Assembly (NCBI RefSeq): GCF_047495875.1
Contig: NC_092471.1
Span: forward strand, 4,981,001-5,045,000
Source: Pithys albifrons albifrons
Lineage: Eukaryota; Chordata; Aves; Passeriformes; Thamnophilidae
Reading direction: 5' to 3'
DNA length: 64,000 nucleotides
Made by a program: the position numbers and the translations under genes
The notes under the pieces: generated by a model
Databases searched by the model: none
Told to the model about the DNA's origin: nothing
Seen by the model: only the letters and a program-made list of their open reading frames with translations
Shown: positions 62,501 to 64,000 of the stretch, one piece after another
Numbering within the stretch: position 1 is the first letter of the stretch
How the letters are laid out: every line of letters begins with the position of its first letter

Positions 62501-64000
62501 TAACAACTCCTCAGGGTAAGCCCTGACTTAAAGAACAAGCAATTCAGCAATTTCCAGATCTTTATTTTGTCGGGAAATTTTTAGTGCACCCCTTGAGGCA
62601 ACTTAAACATGTTTGTTTTGGAACATTAAAAAAGAAAAAGTAAATAAACAAAAGAGCTCTGCATTGAATAAAGTCTTAGAGCCACAAGTAGTTTGACAGG
62701 GAGTCTACAGAGATGCATCACAAAATTCCTTATTCTTCACACCCACTTTCACCAGCTCTGCTCCTGTGGGCATCACATGGGGCACCTCAGCCTGGTTCTG
62801 TGCCCACACCCAGCCCATCTCTGCTTCCTCAGGGCAGCCCTTGAGCCTGGAATTCCACAAAAACCACAAGGCAATGCTGGGACTGTTTCCTACTTCATCA
62901 TCACAGAAAACTTCACTCACCAACAAATTGTTTTGTCACTGAAGTTCCTGTTTACAGACAGCTGAGTCCCTGCTGAGTTTCTGCCCTCTTGCCCACCATT
63001 CCAGCTCATTCCTTGGTCATAAACTCCTCTCCTGAGCAGTTACACATCACATTTGCCCATCATTCTTCACCAAAACCCACCCAACCACGGCGCCTTTAAA
63101 CCTGCCTGTGGCCACACCACAGGCTTTACCCAGGTGAAAGTGCTTGTCTTAAAATCCACCTGGCAATGATTTCTCCTAAACCCACATCAATTATCTCACA
63201 TTTTCACATGCTAGCAAGATCTAGAAACATTAATTGCCAGTTTGCAGGGGGAAAGGTCAAAACTGCTTAGAGCTACAAGCCAAACACTGTAATCCATCTA
63301 CAGCCCACCCTTAGCAGAGAAACCTCCAAAATCTTGCAAATCTCCCAAGTACATGATGCAAGCCCTGGAGCACTTCAGTCTGCTCAGCAATGATAAAGGT
63401 TTGAGCATTTGCTGACACCTTAAAAACAATTGTCTCTCACAAAAATTCCATTCTGTGTAAAGCCATAGATATTACTGATGCCATGGTCTGAAAAGCCTCT
63501 TAACTTCTCCTTACACAACTGCAGCAAGTGCAATGCCACACTAAGAGCCAGAAGTAACATCTGTTGAGTTGCAATTCTTCCCAAAATTTTCAATGCTTTA
63601 ATGATTTTATGTGGTTGTGTTTTCTATCAGAGGTTCAGTCTCTGTCACTTCAAAACACAAAAGAGTAGTTGCTGCTTTCAGTAAGAGCTGCTTAACTACC
63701 ATGAAGACTTTTAGTTGGGATGAAGAAGCTAAACCAGGAACAGCCAAGCCCCCAGTAATGGAATTTAAAATTAATATTTATTAATTGTATAAGACAATCC
63801 CTGTCTGAAGCAATACAAGAAAATAATGGGAAAACTTGATGAAATTACCAATAAACCATCTATGTAAGACAAGCTTTTTAGGTCTGAAACAGAACAAGTG
63901 CTCAGGTCTCCCAATAAGAAGTTCACAGTCTGATTAATTAGACCAAAGAAATCTAATAATAAAATCTTGGGAGATGCCAAACAATTCTAAAGAAGTGTCA
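59561..64000. other. Gene-free stretch
   Basis: No gene supported. Besides the CR1 remnant at 62181-62226 it contains a possible diverged direct repeat (60630-60709), A-rich runs at about 60988-61007, 61136-61145 and 61599-61610, and a slightly GC-richer patch at about 62740-62880. Confidence 0.6.
62181..62226 (-). mobile_element. Short CR1 tail remnant (minus)
   Basis: CATAAAACAATTTGGGTTGGAGGGACCACAGTGACCTGAT resembles the reverse complement of the CR1 3' terminus ('TCATAGAATGGTTTGGGTTGGAAGGGACC..AA.GATCAT'). Only about 45 bp are recognisable. Confidence 0.5.

Noticed and set aside
1..64000. Bacterial or phage features, CRISPR arrays, toxin-antitoxin or defence systems
   Set aside because: No long open frames, no operon spacing, no spaced direct repeats, and avian CR1 elements throughout place this in a bird genome.
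1..64000. tRNA, rRNA or known small RNA genes
   Set aside because: No A-box/B-box pairs with cloverleaf arms, no rRNA segments and no long near-perfect pre-miRNA-like hairpin were recognised by eye. A covariance-model scan would be needed to exclude small RNAs.

Overview
The window looks like an AT-rich, CpG-poor, gene-poor stretch of a bird chromosome. The clearest evidence is several copies of the CR1 LINE with avian-style 3' ends, in which the phrase CCTTCCAACC is followed by degenerate ATTCTATGA units. I found no intact host protein-coding gene, no tRNA or rRNA gene, no CRISPR array and no operon-like organisation. The long list of short open frames is what random AT-rich DNA with occasional GC-richer patches gives. 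I therefore read it as a gene desert or a very large intron. No previously undescribed biological system is visible to me.

Layout. 0-7.7 kb: anonymous DNA, two CR1 3' ends in opposite orientation (4763-4917 minus, 5970-6290 plus), a possible third CR1 tail (about 7626) and a long T/G tract with a 12-G run (7405-7512). 7.7-19.2 kb: anonymous DNA with a few GC-richer patches. 19.2-23 kb: a low-complexity inverted repeat, an old CR1, a telomere-like G-rich tract and a second old CR1. 23-35.6 kb: anonymous DNA, with a T/G tract at 32.3 kb. 35.6-36 kb: the only CpG-island-like block, followed by a strong splice-donor-like site. 36-51.7 kb: anonymous DNA containing a coding-like minus-strand block (41.2-41.6 kb), a GC-richer block open on both strands (43.9-44.3 kb), a TAAT-rich stretch that might be a conserved element (46.4-46.8 kb) and an old CR1 (47.9 kb). 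51.7-52.6 kb: an internal CR1 reverse-transcriptase fragment followed by a 270-bp LTR-like unit. 54.7-55.1 kb: the best coding-like pseudogene signal, on the minus strand, with one internal stop, one frame jump and AATAAA after the terminal stop. 59.4-59.6 kb: a small CpG cluster with a near-consensus CTCF motif. The rest to 64 kb is anonymous DNA with one CR1 tail remnant.

Nothing here works together as a pathway. The elements that could be functional are regulatory candidates (CpG block, CTCF-like site, TAAT-rich stretch). The remainder is retrotransposon debris and simple repeats. All identifications are from reading the sequence against remembered CR1, LTR and motif consensus. No alignment was run.
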